In this document: one piece after another, positions 54,631-63,803 of the stretch | How positions within the stretch are numbered: position 1 is the first letter of the stretch | How the letters are laid out: each line of letters begins with the position of its first letter | Assembly (NCBI GenBank): GCA_039820585.1 | Contig: JBCBPV010000013.1 | Coordinates: 1-64,000, forward strand | Length of the DNA: 64,000 bases | Source of the DNA: JBCBGF01 sp039820585 | GTDB taxonomy: Bacteria; Pseudomonadota; Alphaproteobacteria; Rhodobacterales; Rhodobacteraceae | Direction of reading: 5' to 3' | The notes under the pieces: generated by a model | The model's database searches: none | What the model saw: only the letters and a program-made list of their open reading frames with translations | What the model was told of the DNA's origin: nothing | Translations under genes and position numbers: made by a program

Positions 54631-55935
54631 ATGAAGATCGCGATGATTGGGGCCGGCTATGTTGGGCTGGTATCCGGGGTTTGTTTTTCTGATTTCGGTC
54701 ATGAGGTTGTGTGCGTCGATGTCGATCCTGCGAAGGTCGACATGCTGAACGCGGGCCAAGTGCCGATCTTCGAGCCAGGGCTTGAATCGCTGATGGCGCG
54801 CAACGTCGAAGCCGGGCGGCTGACGTTCACGGGTGATTTGGCCAAGGCGGTGGGCGAAACGGATGCGGTCTTTATCGCGGTCGGCACACCGACGCGGCGT
54901 GGCGATGGCCATGCGGACCTGACCTATGTATTTGAGGCCGCCAAGCAGATCGCGATGGCGATCAAGGGCTATACGGTCGTGGTGACCAAATCGACAGTGC
55001 CGGTGGGCACGAATGACAACGTGGCCAAGATCATCGCCGAGACGAACCCAGATGCGGATTTTGACGTGGCGTCCAACCCCGAGTTTCTGCGCGAAGGCGC
55101 TGCGATTGATGATTTTATGCGCCCTGACCGCGTGGTGGTGGGCGTGCGCACCGAACGTGCCGGCGAGGTGATGGCCGAGATTTATCGCCCGCTCTACCTG
55201 CGCGACGCGCCGATCATCACGACTGATATCGCCTCCGCCGAGTTGACGAAATACGCCGCCAACGCGTTTCTGGCCACGAAGATCACTTTCATCAACGAAA
55301 TCGCCATGCTGAGCGAGCGGGTGGGGGCCGACATCAAGGAAATCGCCAAGGCGATTGGGTTGGATGGCCGGATCGGCTCAAAATTCCTGCATGCGGGCCC
55401 GGGCTATGGCGGGTCGTGTTTTCCCAAGGATACCAGCGCGCTGGCGCGGATCGGGCAGGACAACGCCGTGCCCATGCGGATCACCGAGACGGTGATGACC
55501 GTCAATGACGAGGTTAAGCGCCGGATGATCGACAAGATTACCGATCTTTGCGACGGGTCAGTGAATGGTAAGACCATTCTGGTGCTGGGCGTGACGTTCA
55601 AGCCCAACACCGATGATATGCGTGATGCACCCAGCCTGACGATAGTGCCGACGCTGGTGGGCAATGGCGCCACCGTGCGCGTGGTTGACCCCGAGGGTCG
55701 GCATGAGGGCGAGAAACTTCTGCCCGGTGTCAGCTGGCATGACGACACCTACGAGGCTGCCAGGGATGCCCATGCGGTGGTGCTTCTGACCGAGTGGAAT
55801 GAATTCCGCGCGTTGGATCTGGGACGCTTGGCGGGTGTGATGTCGTCGCCCAAGATGGCCGACCTGCGCAATGTGTACTCGGCCAGCGATGTGACGGACG
55901 CAGGCTTTTCCAATTACGTGTCGGTCGGGCGCTAA
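54631..55935 (+). CDS. ugd: UDP-glucose 6-dehydrogenase
   Basis: Makes UDP-glucuronate for polysaccharides. The 434-residue product has the NAD motif IGAGYVGLVSGVCFSDFGH (6-24), 'AVGTPTRRGDGHADLTYV', and catalytic Cys in GPGYGGSCFPKDTSAL. Start ATG 54631. The 200 bases before it hold no gene and no tRNA-like fold. Stands at the head of an exosortase/glycosyltransferase region. Confidence 0.96.
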   Translation: MKIAMIGAGYVGLVSGVCFSDFGHEVVCVDVDPAKVDMLNAGQVPIFEPGLESLMARNVEAGRLTFTGDLAKAVGETDAVFIAVGTPTRRGDGHADLTYVFEAAKQIAMAIKGYTVVVTKSTVPVGTNDNVAKIIAETNPDADFDVASNPEFLREGAAIDDFMRPDRVVVGVRTERAGEVMAEIYRPLYLRDAPIITTDIASAELTKYAANAFLATKITFINEIAMLSERVGADIKEIAKAIGLDGRIGSKFLHAGPGYGGSCFPKDTSALARIGQDNAVPMRITETVMTVNDEVKRRMIDKITDLCDGSVNGKTILVLGVTFKPNTDDMRDAPSLTIVPTLVGNGATVRVVDPEGRHEGEKLLPGVSWHDDTYEAARDAHAVVLLTEWNEFRALDLGRLAGVMSSPKMADLRNVYSASDVTDAGFSNYVSVGR

Positions 55936-55941
55936 GCCTGA

Positions 55942-57555
55942 CTAGCCACCGGGAACGAACCGCGGAAGTGGGGCGATCAGGGCGCGCAGCATCTCTTGCA
56001 GGCGCGCCTCTGCCGCGGCTTCGCCTTCGCCGGTGCCAATCGGCGTGGTCAGGCGCACAAGACCCCCATCGGTGCGCCCGGTAGCGATTCCATCGACCAT
56101 CAGCCAGTACTTGGCGGCAAAGTCCCAGGCGATGCGGCGGCCTTTCTGTTCGAACCAGTAGAACACCATCATCCGCGCTTCCCCCCTTTGAATGATCGCG
56201 CGGTTGATGTGAAACGGCTCTGCGCTGTTCAGATGCGGCGCCATATCCGTCCGCTCAAGCCAGGCAATCTCCCACCCGGCGCCTGGCAGGCAGATCTCGG
56301 GCGAATGGACTCCGCCGTGGCTTTGATCGGCGTACCAGGCCAAGAACAGGTCCACCGTCGCGCCTTCGCCCGGGCGCTGAAACGTGGCCGAGCGATAGTC
56401 ATCGGCCCCAAGCGCGCGGGCAATGGCCGGTGACAGCGTGCGGGCCGGTTCGGTCTGTGCCCAGTCCCCAAGCTGGCGGGGAAACAGGGCAAACGGATCG
56501 CGTTCGACGGGTGCAGGCACGCGGTCCGGCACGGCCATCCAAAGCGCTGCCGCGATGGCGGTGGCAAGCGCGGCTCCGCCAAGCGCGCGAGAGGGCACGA
56601 CATAACCCAGTCGCCTAAGCTGCGCCCCAAGACCCTCCACATTCAGATCAAGCGCATCGGCAAGGCATGGCCGGGCCGGGTGCAGCAGCAAAAGCCCCCA
56701 GGCGAGCGCGAACAACAGGGCGATACAGGCCAAAAACACCACCCAGCCTTCAAAGAAATGGGTAAAGCCCTCTACCCAGTCGGGGCCGTAGGCGTTCACG
56801 ATCACGCCGGCCAGCGCTATGCGTAGGGAATTCATCAAGACTGAGATCGGCGCAGCGGCCAACAGAAGCACCGCTTTGTGCCACATCGGCCCGCGATAGA
56901 GCACCGCGAAGATGTAGGAAAAACTGAGTATCGGAAACAGATAGCGCAGACCAGAACACGCCTCGGCCACGTGCAGCTTCATCACGCCCAGGTCGATGAT
57001 GTTGCCCTGCAAGAACACCGGCACGTTGAGCAGGCGCAGGACGGACACCCCAATCTCGGAAGACACCAGCTGTAACCCCGTGGTGAGCTTGAAATAGACC
57101 ACACCGGGCAGGGGCAGCATGTAGACAAGGTGCAGAACAGGTGGCCAGAACTGCCGCCCGGTACGCCACCCAAATGTCACCAGCACAACGCCGCCGGTCC
57201 AAACGATGATCGCGTAAGCCACCAGATCGGATATCTGCGCCAGATGCCCAAGAGTGCCAAGCGCAAGCGCGGCAGCAATCACCGTGACGCCGACCCACCG
57301 TGCGTCTGGCCCCGCCCTCGCAGGTGTGTCGCGCAGCTGACGCAGGAACAAAAGCGCCGAGAGGATCGGAATCAAGGGCCCGTGGCTGTACTCGGGGCTT
57401 TGCCAGGCCACCATCAGGGCGCGGGTCCCGTCCGCAAAGAACGCCGCCGCCCCAAGCGTCGCGATGACAAGCCAGACCAGCCCCCAGGGCACAGCACCGC
57501 GGTGCACCGAACTGCCTCTTTGTCCTTCGATCCAGGCCATTGGTATTGTCCGCAT
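55942..57555 (-). CDS. xrtD: Exosortase (XrtD-type) fused to EpsI-like domain
   Basis: A 537-residue membrane protein. About eight helices form an exosortase with catalytic triad residues in EACSGLRYLFP (Cys 200), MNSLRIAL (Arg 245) and FTHFFEGW (His 266). A periplasmic EpsI-like domain follows from about residue 335, with 'VHSPEICLPGAGWEI' and 'MMVFYWFEQKGRRI'. Exosortases cleave PEP-CTERM-type sorting signals on exported proteins, often with exopolysaccharide genes. The fusion and the taxon fit the VPLPA-CTERM exosortase XrtD; no substrate with that signal is seen here. Start could also be ATG 57540. Confidence 0.85.
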   Translation of the reverse strand: MRTIPMAWIEGQRGSSVHRGAVPWGLVWLVIATLGAAAFFADGTRALMVAWQSPEYSHGPLIPILSALLFLRQLRDTPARAGPDARWVGVTVIAAALALGTLGHLAQISDLVAYAIIVWTGGVVLVTFGWRTGRQFWPPVLHLVYMLPLPGVVYFKLTTGLQLVSSEIGVSVLRLLNVPVFLQGNIIDLGVMKLHVAEACSGLRYLFPILSFSYIFAVLYRGPMWHKAVLLLAAAPISVLMNSLRIALAGVIVNAYGPDWVEGFTHFFEGWVVFLACIALLFALAWGLLLLHPARPCLADALDLNVEGLGAQLRRLGYVVPSRALGGAALATAIAAALWMAVPDRVPAPVERDPFALFPRQLGDWAQTEPARTLSPAIARALGADDYRSATFQRPGEGATVDLFLAWYADQSHGGVHSPEICLPGAGWEIAWLERTDMAPHLNSAEPFHINRAIIQRGEARMMVFYWFEQKGRRIAWDFAAKYWLMVDGIATGRTDGGLVRLTTPIGTGEGEAAAEARLQEMLRALIAPLPRFVPGG

Positions 57556-57590
57556 CGCATGCTTCGACAGTCATAAGAGGGGCAGAGTGT

Positions 57591-57606
57591 TTAACACGGG
57601 ATTAAC
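57591..57606. promoter_or_regulatory. CtrA-type site TTAA-N7-TTAA
   Basis: TTAA (57591-57594), seven bases, TTAA (57602-57605), then C: matches the CtrA consensus. It lies 36 bases upstream of the xrtD start and 183 bases upstream of the spike base gene, within their divergent intergenic region. CtrA controls GTA genes in Rhodobacterales. Confidence 0.5.
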
Positions 57607-57788
57607 CAAGATGCCGGCAAACCCCAGTGCAACGATCCCGCGCCGCGCGCGGCATTGTTTGGGCCTTGTTGACAAGCCCCAAACCGCCGGTGTTGCGCAA
57701 ATCTCTGCCCCTGCGCACGCCCTCTTTAGCGCTCAGAAAGCCGCATCCTGCTAGCACCCTCGCGCCCAAGACGAATAGGAGGTGCCAA

Positions 57789-58052
57789 ATGCCCGTCGAC
57801 AAATTTGCCGGTTTCACGCAATCGCCCGCCGATCCGGCGCGTAGTATTTTTGACGTAAGCCCAAGTGATACAATGGATTTACCCGAAGTGACCAATGCCA
57901 TTAACGTGGCCACGCCTGGCACGCTTCGGGTGACCACGCTGGAGGGTTCGATCACCGATATCTCGGTCGCACCCGGCTATGCCTTTCCTGTGCGCGTGAC
58001 CCGCGTTTGGGCCACGGGCACCACAGCCACGGGAATTCGCGGCCTCGTTTAA
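57789..58052 (+). CDS. GTA-type spike base protein (RCAP_rcc01079 family)
   Basis: The 87-residue product (ATG 57789, AGGAGG upstream) closely fits the spike base family named after Rhodobacter capsulatus rcc01079: 'DKFAGF...PADPARSIFDVSPSDTMDLPEVTNAINVATPG', then 'LRVTTLEGSITDISVAPGYAFPVRVTRVWATGTTATGIRGL'. In R. capsulatus that gene (ghsA) encodes the base of GTA head spikes that bind capsule on recipients. No capsid, portal or tail genes are in the window; GTA structural genes are usually elsewhere and ghs genes are known to lie apart. Located between an exosortase and glycosyltransferases. Confidence 0.85.
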   Translation: MPVDKFAGFTQSPADPARSIFDVSPSDTMDLPEVTNAINVATPGTLRVTTLEGSITDISVAPGYAFPVRVTRVWATGTTATGIRGLV

Positions 58053-58169
58053 CGACCGCGGTCTGGCGGCGCTTGCAGGAACGTCGCCAATCGGCAATCA
58101 ACGTGACACCCAAGATCAGTTGTTGGGTGCGAAGCAAGCCTTCGCGCCCACCATTCAGTGGATAGTCAC

Positions 58170-59105
58170 GTGGCCCAGACCCGCAGATACCTTCTTGTTT
58201 CGCCCTGCCGGAACGAATCCGAATACATGCGCCGCACACTGGACAGTGTGGTGGCCCAGACGCTGCGGCCCGCCCAGTGGATCATTGTCGATGACGGTTC
58301 CACCGATGAGACGCCGCAGATCCTGGCCGATTACGCGGCCCAGCATGACTGGATCAGCATCGTGCCGAAGCCCGATCGCGGGCACCGCGCGGTTGGGCCG
58401 GGCGTGATCGAGGCGTTTTACTATGGGCTCGATGGGGCGGACATGTCGGCGTTCGACTATGTCTGCAAGCTCGACCTCGATCTGGATCTGCCGTTTGGCT
58501 ACTTTGAAACGCTGGTTCAACGAATGGAGGCCAATCCCCGGATCGGCACCTGTTCCGGCAAGCCCTATTTCCGCAGCGCCAGCGGGCTCATGATCTCGGA
58601 AAAATGCGGGGATGAGATGTCGGTAGGGATGACGAAGTTCTATCGCACCGATTGCTTCAAGCAGATCGGCGGCTTCGTGCGCGAGGTCATGTGGGACGCA
58701 ATCGATTGCCACAAGGCGCGGCAGCTGGGCTGGATCGCGATATCGTGGGATGACCCCGAGATCCGGTTCGAACACCTGCGGCCAATGGGATCGAGCCAGC
58801 AAAGCGTGTTCACCGGTCGCCGGCGGCATGGCTTTGGGCAGTATTACATGGGGTCTGACCCGCTGTATTTCATGGCGACCGCTGTCTTCCGCATGGCCCA
58901 CCCGCCCTATGTTCTGGGCGGTTTGGCGATGATGCAGGGGTTCCTTGGCGCCTGGTTGCGCCGTGAAGAGCAACATGGCGATGCCGAGTTGCGGGCGTTT
59001 ATCCGCGCCTATCAGCGGCGCGCGCTGCGCGTGGGTAAGGCGCAGGCCGTGACCGAGATTGAGGCGGACCGCGCGGGGTTGTTGTCGGGCTCAGCGCCCG
59101 CCTAG
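58170..59105 (+). CDS. Glycosyltransferase family 2
   Basis: GT-A-fold enzyme of 311 residues from GTG 58170 (GTG 58158 also possible). 'RRYLLVSPCRNESEYMRRTLDSVVAQTL', 'IIVDDGSTDETPQIL' and CKLDLDLDLPFGY, the metal-binding DxD region, are clear. Likely adds a sugar to a surface polysaccharide. It lies 117 bases after the spike base gene, and its TAG meets the stop of the convergent GT4 gene in a shared CTAG. Confidence 0.9.
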   Translation: MAQTRRYLLVSPCRNESEYMRRTLDSVVAQTLRPAQWIIVDDGSTDETPQILADYAAQHDWISIVPKPDRGHRAVGPGVIEAFYYGLDGADMSAFDYVCKLDLDLDLPFGYFETLVQRMEANPRIGTCSGKPYFRSASGLMISEKCGDEMSVGMTKFYRTDCFKQIGGFVREVMWDAIDCHKARQLGWIAISWDDPEIRFEHLRPMGSSQQSVFTGRRRHGFGQYYMGSDPLYFMATAVFRMAHPPYVLGGLAMMQGFLGAWLRREEQHGDAELRAFIRAYQRRALRVGKAQAVTEIEADRAGLLSGSAPA

Positions 59106-60340
59106 TCGGCAAGGTCCGGGCGTGGATTATCACCCATTTCACCCCGAAACAGGCCGGCGATCCGCGCGGCCTCTTTGCGAATATCGAATTCTGCCAACAC
59201 CGTTTCGCGACCCACCGCACCCATGCGTTTGCGCAAGTCTGGGTCAGCGGCAAGGTGTGATATCCGGCTTGCCAGTGTCTCCGCATCGCCCGGCGGTGCC
59301 AGGAAGCCGCTGACCCCGTCTTGCACCAGTTCCGACACACCGGCCACCCGGGTCGCAATCACGGGACGTCCGCTGGCCATCGCCTCCATCAGCACCACGG
59401 GCACGCCTTCTGCAAAGCTGGGCAGGACAAGCGCATCGGCGGTTGCCAGCGTCTCAGCCACCTCGCTTTGTGACAGATAGCCGGTGAAATGCACCGCATC
59501 GCCCAAGGGTTTGGCCAATTCTTCCAGCGCGTCACGGTCATCACCATCACCCACCAGCGTCAGCTTCAGGCCCGGATGATCGCCAGCCACACGCCCGAAC
59601 GCATCCAGCAGGACCCGCAGGCCCTTCACCGCCGCGAGTCGCCCTACGAAAACCAGGTGACAGCCATCGCCATCGCGGTCCGCGCCTGCATACATCTCGG
59701 GCAGGACACCGCAGTGTATGATTTTCAGCTTGTGCCAGTCGGCCGGGTCTGAAAACAGCATCAGTTGGCTGCGCGCGAAATGGCTGATGCAGGCCACGAA
59801 CTTGGCGCGCTTGGTCTTTTCATCGAGGCGCCAGCGGGGCGCTTCAAACAGGTCGGCCGGGCCGTGGAGCGTGAAGCTATACTCGATATCCGCCAGCTCT
59901 GCCGTCAGCATCGAAACCGACGCGCTGGAATCTGCAAAGTGGTTGTGCAGATGCGTAACGCCCTGCGCCTTCAGATGATGGGCAAGTACCATGGCTTCGG
60001 TGAAGTAGAAGAACTGATAAAGCCGCCCCTTGATGCCTGGCGATCCGGTCTTCATCGCCAGCACGAAGGCGCGAAAGAACCGTCCGGGATTTTTCAAATG
60101 CGACAGCTTCGCCTTCAGCACGGTCAGCGGGTTCTTGGCCGCGCGCAACACGTAGAAGGTCGACGCGGCGGCGTTCTTTTCCGACGGGCCCCGGTGGTGC
60201 TTGGGGTCGGTTTGCCGGATCGAACAGGTCTCAACTTCAAGCCCCAGTTCGCGCAACGCTTCAACCTCTCGGAGGATGAAGGTGTGCGACACAGCCGGGT
60301 ATTCACCCGTCAGGTAGGCGATACGGGGGGCAGGGGGCAT
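59102..60340 (-). CDS. Glycosyltransferase family 4
   Basis: GT-B-fold glycosyltransferase, 412 residues. N-terminal 'IAYLTGEYPAVSHTFILREVEALRELGLEVETCSIR', 'HLHNHFADSSA', then Rossmann domain 'HLVFVGRLAAVKGLRVLLDAF' and the E-x7-E region 'PSFAEGVPVVLMEAMASGRPVIAT'. Similar to colanic-acid WcaL-type enzymes. Shares its last four bases with the GT2 gene on the other strand. Confidence 0.92.
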   Translation of the reverse strand: MPPAPRIAYLTGEYPAVSHTFILREVEALRELGLEVETCSIRQTDPKHHRGPSEKNAAASTFYVLRAAKNPLTVLKAKLSHLKNPGRFFRAFVLAMKTGSPGIKGRLYQFFYFTEAMVLAHHLKAQGVTHLHNHFADSSASVSMLTAELADIEYSFTLHGPADLFEAPRWRLDEKTKRAKFVACISHFARSQLMLFSDPADWHKLKIIHCGVLPEMYAGADRDGDGCHLVFVGRLAAVKGLRVLLDAFGRVAGDHPGLKLTLVGDGDDRDALEELAKPLGDAVHFTGYLSQSEVAETLATADALVLPSFAEGVPVVLMEAMASGRPVIATRVAGVSELVQDGVSGFLAPPGDAETLASRISHLAADPDLRKRMGAVGRETVLAEFDIRKEAARIAGLFRGEMGDNPRPDLAD

Positions 60341-60419
60341 GGCGATTGCCTTTGTGACTCAGGCGCAAACGCACCATCGGCATCGGCATACCCCCCGCAA
60401 ATGGGCTGAGTAAAGCGCC

Positions 60420-62381
60420 CTAGCTGGGCTCGATAGCGCCCCGGCTTGGGTTTGTGCCGCGCAGGACACCATAGAAGTCATCTATGGCCACTTTGCCCGA
60501 TGCGTCACCAATCGCGCCTGACCCGGGCAACGGCGCATAATCCGCCGTCACTTCCAGACCATAGGCCCGGCTGGTGTCCAGAGGTTCGGTTTCCCAACGC
60601 TCCCCGTCATAGCGCGGGCTCCACCGGGCGGTGGTGTCCAGCGGTGCGTCTGCTGCTGTGCCACCCGACGTCATGTTGGGCGCATAATCGATCCCGTTGC
60701 CCATGTAGGTGTCGGTGTAGCTGGTGAGCGCGCCCGCATCGTAGTCGCGGTTGGTTGCGCTGCCGGGACGATTGCGGGCATTCGCATCGCTTCGCAGGTC
60801 AACGAAGGTATAGCTGTACACCTCCACCCGCCGGCTGGCATTGCCCAGGATGCTTTCCGCCGAGTCATCCCGCACGAACCGCCGTGTGCCGGTGGACGCG
60901 CCTGGGATATTATTCGGCACCACGGCCACGATGTTGCGGAACGTCTGCCCGCCGCGGTCGACAACGACAACGGTGCTTTGCTGATCGCTGTGGATATGGT
61001 GCCATTTGTCAGCCACGCACCATATCGGCGCCATCTCATCGTCGTTTGTGGTGTTCGTCGACGTTGCAATCATCCCACCCTCGGTGCGAATTCGATCGAC
61101 GTTGATCTTCTCATCCACCTGGCCCGAGTTGATGCGCAGGCACTGCTGGAAGCTGCGGTTGTTGGTATCCGCCGCCCAGCTACAAAAGCTTGCCATATCG
61201 ATAAGGTTCAGAGTTACAGGACCATCCTGATTGCCAATCCGGAACGGCCCATGGTCGGCGTAATAGGGCGACGATAGCTTGCCCTTGCCATTGATCGTGC
61301 CCGTGGGCTGGATCCCGGTCACGCCCGCCAGCCCGATATAGCCACCGGTCCCGCAGAAAATCCCGTAATCATGCCAGTTCGAGAACCAAGTGTCCGAGAT
61401 ATAGACGTGGCTATGCGGCGAGGTATCCGTGCCGCCTGGCCAAATGGCCTTGCCTCCGCCGGTGATCTTGCAGTCGTGCACCGTCTTTATACCAGGCAAA
61501 GCCTGCGCCGCACCGCCCAACATGATGCCTTCGCCGTCCGGTTTCACCGTGCCTGGGTTGGTCGCGTCGTAGGGCAGTTTGAAATCGAGCCCTTCAATCG
61601 CCACCTCACCGGGGTTGACGCTGGCATTCACTATGATGCCACTGGCGCTGAAGCTCGTCACCCTGATCACCGGATCGGTCCCGCTGCCAAACCCACCAAA
61701 GGCGAGCTTGTCACAAGGATCGGTGAGGCGAATGTCGGGGTTGGTAAACGTCTCGCCACGCCGGAACAGATACCGCTGCTTCGCACGGCCAGACATCGCC
61801 GCCTTGGCCGCGGCAAAAGATGTAAACTCTGACGCCCCCGCAGGTTTGCCAGAAAAGTCGCCACTCGCCGAGATCACGCCAGTGTCCGCACCCGAATACA
61901 CGCTGTCTGCATCCGCAACCGTGATCTGCAACGTCACCGCTCGCGGGGCGCTGACACCATCGCGCGCGGTGCAGGTCACGGTATAGGACCCGGCCCCGAA
62001 CGTGTGCATGACCACAGGCCCGTAAGCCAGATTGCGGTCACGCCCCCACGGCATATCAGCGGCCATGCGCTGAAACTCCCCAGGATCGCCGAAGTCCCAA
62101 GTGTAGTGGATGTCGTGATAGGGGCTAACGACCACGGCAGCGGGCGAAGCCGCCGTCGCCTCGAACATTATGCCTGCTGGTGCCGTTCCCGACAGGCGCG
62201 TAGCCGACAGCGTCATGGTGATGTCACTATCCTCAGCCGGCGGCGGTGGGGGAGGGGGCGGTGTAATATCCTCGTCCCCGCCCCATTCCGTGATCTCGGC
62301 ACTTGCAGATACCGTCCCGGCCGAGACCGTGAAGTCCACCGCTTGACCGGTAGGAAAGCCGCTGAAACGCAATTTACCCAT
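60420..62381 (-). CDS. PKD-domain / parallel beta-helix protein
   Basis: A 653-residue, Gly/Ser/Thr/Asp-rich protein with a small N-terminal beta part, a polyproline hinge of eight Pro (about 40-48), then a PKD domain (about 55-155: 'GTAPAGIMFEATAAS', 'IHYTWDFGDPGEF', 'VVMHTFGAGSYTVTCTARDG'). From about 200 a long region of short repeating strands ('GIIVNASVNPGEVAIEGLDF', 'HDCKITGGGKAIWPGG', 'SHVYISDTWFSNWHDYGIFCG') fits a right-handed parallel beta-helix. No signal peptide or CTERM tag is seen. Such folds occur in phage tailspikes and adhesins. Last gene of a minus-strand unit. Confidence 0.72.
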   Translation of the reverse strand: MGKLRFSGFPTGQAVDFTVSAGTVSASAEITEWGGDEDITPPPPPPPPAEDSDITMTLSATRLSGTAPAGIMFEATAASPAAVVVSPYHDIHYTWDFGDPGEFQRMAADMPWGRDRNLAYGPVVMHTFGAGSYTVTCTARDGVSAPRAVTLQITVADADSVYSGADTGVISASGDFSGKPAGASEFTSFAAAKAAMSGRAKQRYLFRRGETFTNPDIRLTDPCDKLAFGGFGSGTDPVIRVTSFSASGIIVNASVNPGEVAIEGLDFKLPYDATNPGTVKPDGEGIMLGGAAQALPGIKTVHDCKITGGGKAIWPGGTDTSPHSHVYISDTWFSNWHDYGIFCGTGGYIGLAGVTGIQPTGTINGKGKLSSPYYADHGPFRIGNQDGPVTLNLIDMASFCSWAADTNNRSFQQCLRINSGQVDEKINVDRIRTEGGMIATSTNTTNDDEMAPIWCVADKWHHIHSDQQSTVVVVDRGGQTFRNIVAVVPNNIPGASTGTRRFVRDDSAESILGNASRRVEVYSYTFVDLRSDANARNRPGSATNRDYDAGALTSYTDTYMGNGIDYAPNMTSGGTAADAPLDTTARWSPRYDGERWETEPLDTSRAYGLEVTADYAPLPGSGAIGDASGKVAIDDFYGVLRGTNPSRGAIEPS

Positions 62382-63216
62382 CGATAAAGGTTCCTTGCGT
62401 TGTCAGGCTCGCATCGCTGCCGCCATTGACCGGCCCGTTGAACCGTGCGGCTGGGCCATAGATGTCAAAGACCGGCGCACCGTAACTCGCCACTGCCACA
62501 GATGGATCCGCAATCTCTGCGCCGTCGGTGAACAGCGACTGGACCCCGGCTTGCGAAATGTCCGGCCCAATACCTGTCCACAGCGCGTTGCGGTAGATAA
62601 TGCCTTCAAAGCCCTGGCCGGCGTTGTCATTGCGCTCAAACAACCGATAGGGCGCGGACATGCCCGTGGTGAACTCGAACTTGGTTCCGCCACGCGTCTC
62701 AGGCGCAAGACCGCTCCACGCGCCAGTGACGGCATCCCAGATCTGCACATCCACGATCATATCGCCGCCGGATTCGTAGCCCCGGATTAAGGCATGGCAC
62801 CGCGTGCCTGTCGTAATCGACGGACCCATATGGATCAATGCGCCGCCGTCGCAGCGGATGTAGCTGCGCAGCGCGGGGCCCGATCCGCCTTCCCAGAAAT
62901 GGATCGAGCCTGTGACGCCCGCCATGCTCAAAAGTGCGCCCCGGTCGTTGACCGAGGGTGTAAAAGAGCCAAACCAAAGGAACGACGTCGCGTCCGGGAT
63001 CATGTTCGCCGATTGCACATAGGCCGATCCATCGGCCAGAACTGGCACCTCAGAAAACACGCTTTGCGGCGTGATCTCGGTCACCGCGCCATCGCCGGTA
63101 TCGACCTCATAGACCAAACCATTGGTCAAACCGGTCACGGTCAGCGGCAGGGGGCCTGTCGCCCGCTGCCAGGGCCCTTGGGGGGCTTTTGTTCGGTAGA
63201 AAATGCTGCGAGCCAT
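62374..63216 (-). CDS. Beta-rich hypothetical protein, spike/LamG-like
   Basis: A 280-residue protein, start ATG 63216, end overlapping the beta-helix gene start by eight bases. N-terminus resembles a fibronectin-type III strand pair ('APQGPWQRATGPLPLTVTGLTNGLVYEVD'), followed by a concanavalin/LamG-like region ('FLWFGSFTPSVNDRGALLSM', 'GFEGIIYRNALW'). No signal peptide. Not recognised as a named family; co-translated with its neighbours. Confidence 0.65.
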   Translation of the reverse strand: MARSIFYRTKAPQGPWQRATGPLPLTVTGLTNGLVYEVDTGDGAVTEITPQSVFSEVPVLADGSAYVQSANMIPDATSFLWFGSFTPSVNDRGALLSMAGVTGSIHFWEGGSGPALRSYIRCDGGALIHMGPSITTGTRCHALIRGYESGGDMIVDVQIWDAVTGAWSGLAPETRGGTKFEFTTGMSAPYRLFERNDNAGQGFEGIIYRNALWTGIGPDISQAGVQSLFTDGAEIADPSVAVASYGAPVFDIYGPAARFNGPVNGGSDASLTTQGTFIDG

Positions 63217-63803
63217 TAGGCGGCCTCCACTGTGAATTGCTGGTCATTGGCGGTCGCCGCCGTGCGCGCCACGTGGGGCAGGGCATCGGCCCGGAAGCCG
63301 CCAGTGACAGGTGTAATTGTGGCAACACCACCAAGGTGCGCCTGTGCGGATCGGCTGCCATTGGCATCCGTCGCCGTCTCGGTCACGGTAAACACGCTGG
63401 AGCCGACGCCAGAGGGCAAAACCAGATCAGCTCCGGTCTCTGCCGCCATGGCCGCGCCGTTCTGCGCCCATTGATAACCATGCACCGGCGCAGCCAGGTC
63501 GCCGTCATAGGCCCAAAGTCCGGGCCGCACTGTCAGGGTCACGCCGTCGGCCACATCTCCCGAAACTCCGGGCGCTGCCAACATCACCGGGCCCGCGTCC
63601 AGATCGGCCAGCGTCACGGTCCAAGATCCTGCGTAAAACGCGGGAGCAGTTACCGTGACCGTGACGGCATCAGCGTCTGTTTCAACCTCAACCGTGTCGT
63701 TCGCAAGAGGCGTTAGGCTCAACTGCGGCCCGGTTTGTGCGCCGTCCCACGTGGCAGGCCAGGCACCCACGGTGCCTTCCCCCACAACCCAACAGCGCGG
63801 CAT
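63216..63803 (-). CDS. Ig/PKD-like beta-rich hypothetical protein
   Basis: A 195-residue protein from ATG 63803 (TGATG overlap with the upstream gene) ending at 63216, where it shares one base with the next gene. Repeated Thr/Val-rich strands ('VTVTVTAPAFYAGSWTVTLADLDAG') and a PKD/Ig-type end ('GYQWAQNGAAMAAETGADLV', 'SVFTVTETATDANG'). No signal peptide. Function unknown; context suggests a part of the same assembly as the downstream beta-rich proteins. Confidence 0.65.
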   Translation of the reverse strand: MPRCWVVGEGTVGAWPATWDGAQTGPQLSLTPLANDTVEVETDADAVTVTVTAPAFYAGSWTVTLADLDAGPVMLAAPGVSGDVADGVTLTVRPGLWAYDGDLAAPVHGYQWAQNGAAMAAETGADLVLPSGVGSSVFTVTETATDANGSRSAQAHLGGVATITPVTGGFRADALPHVARTAATANDQQFTVEAA

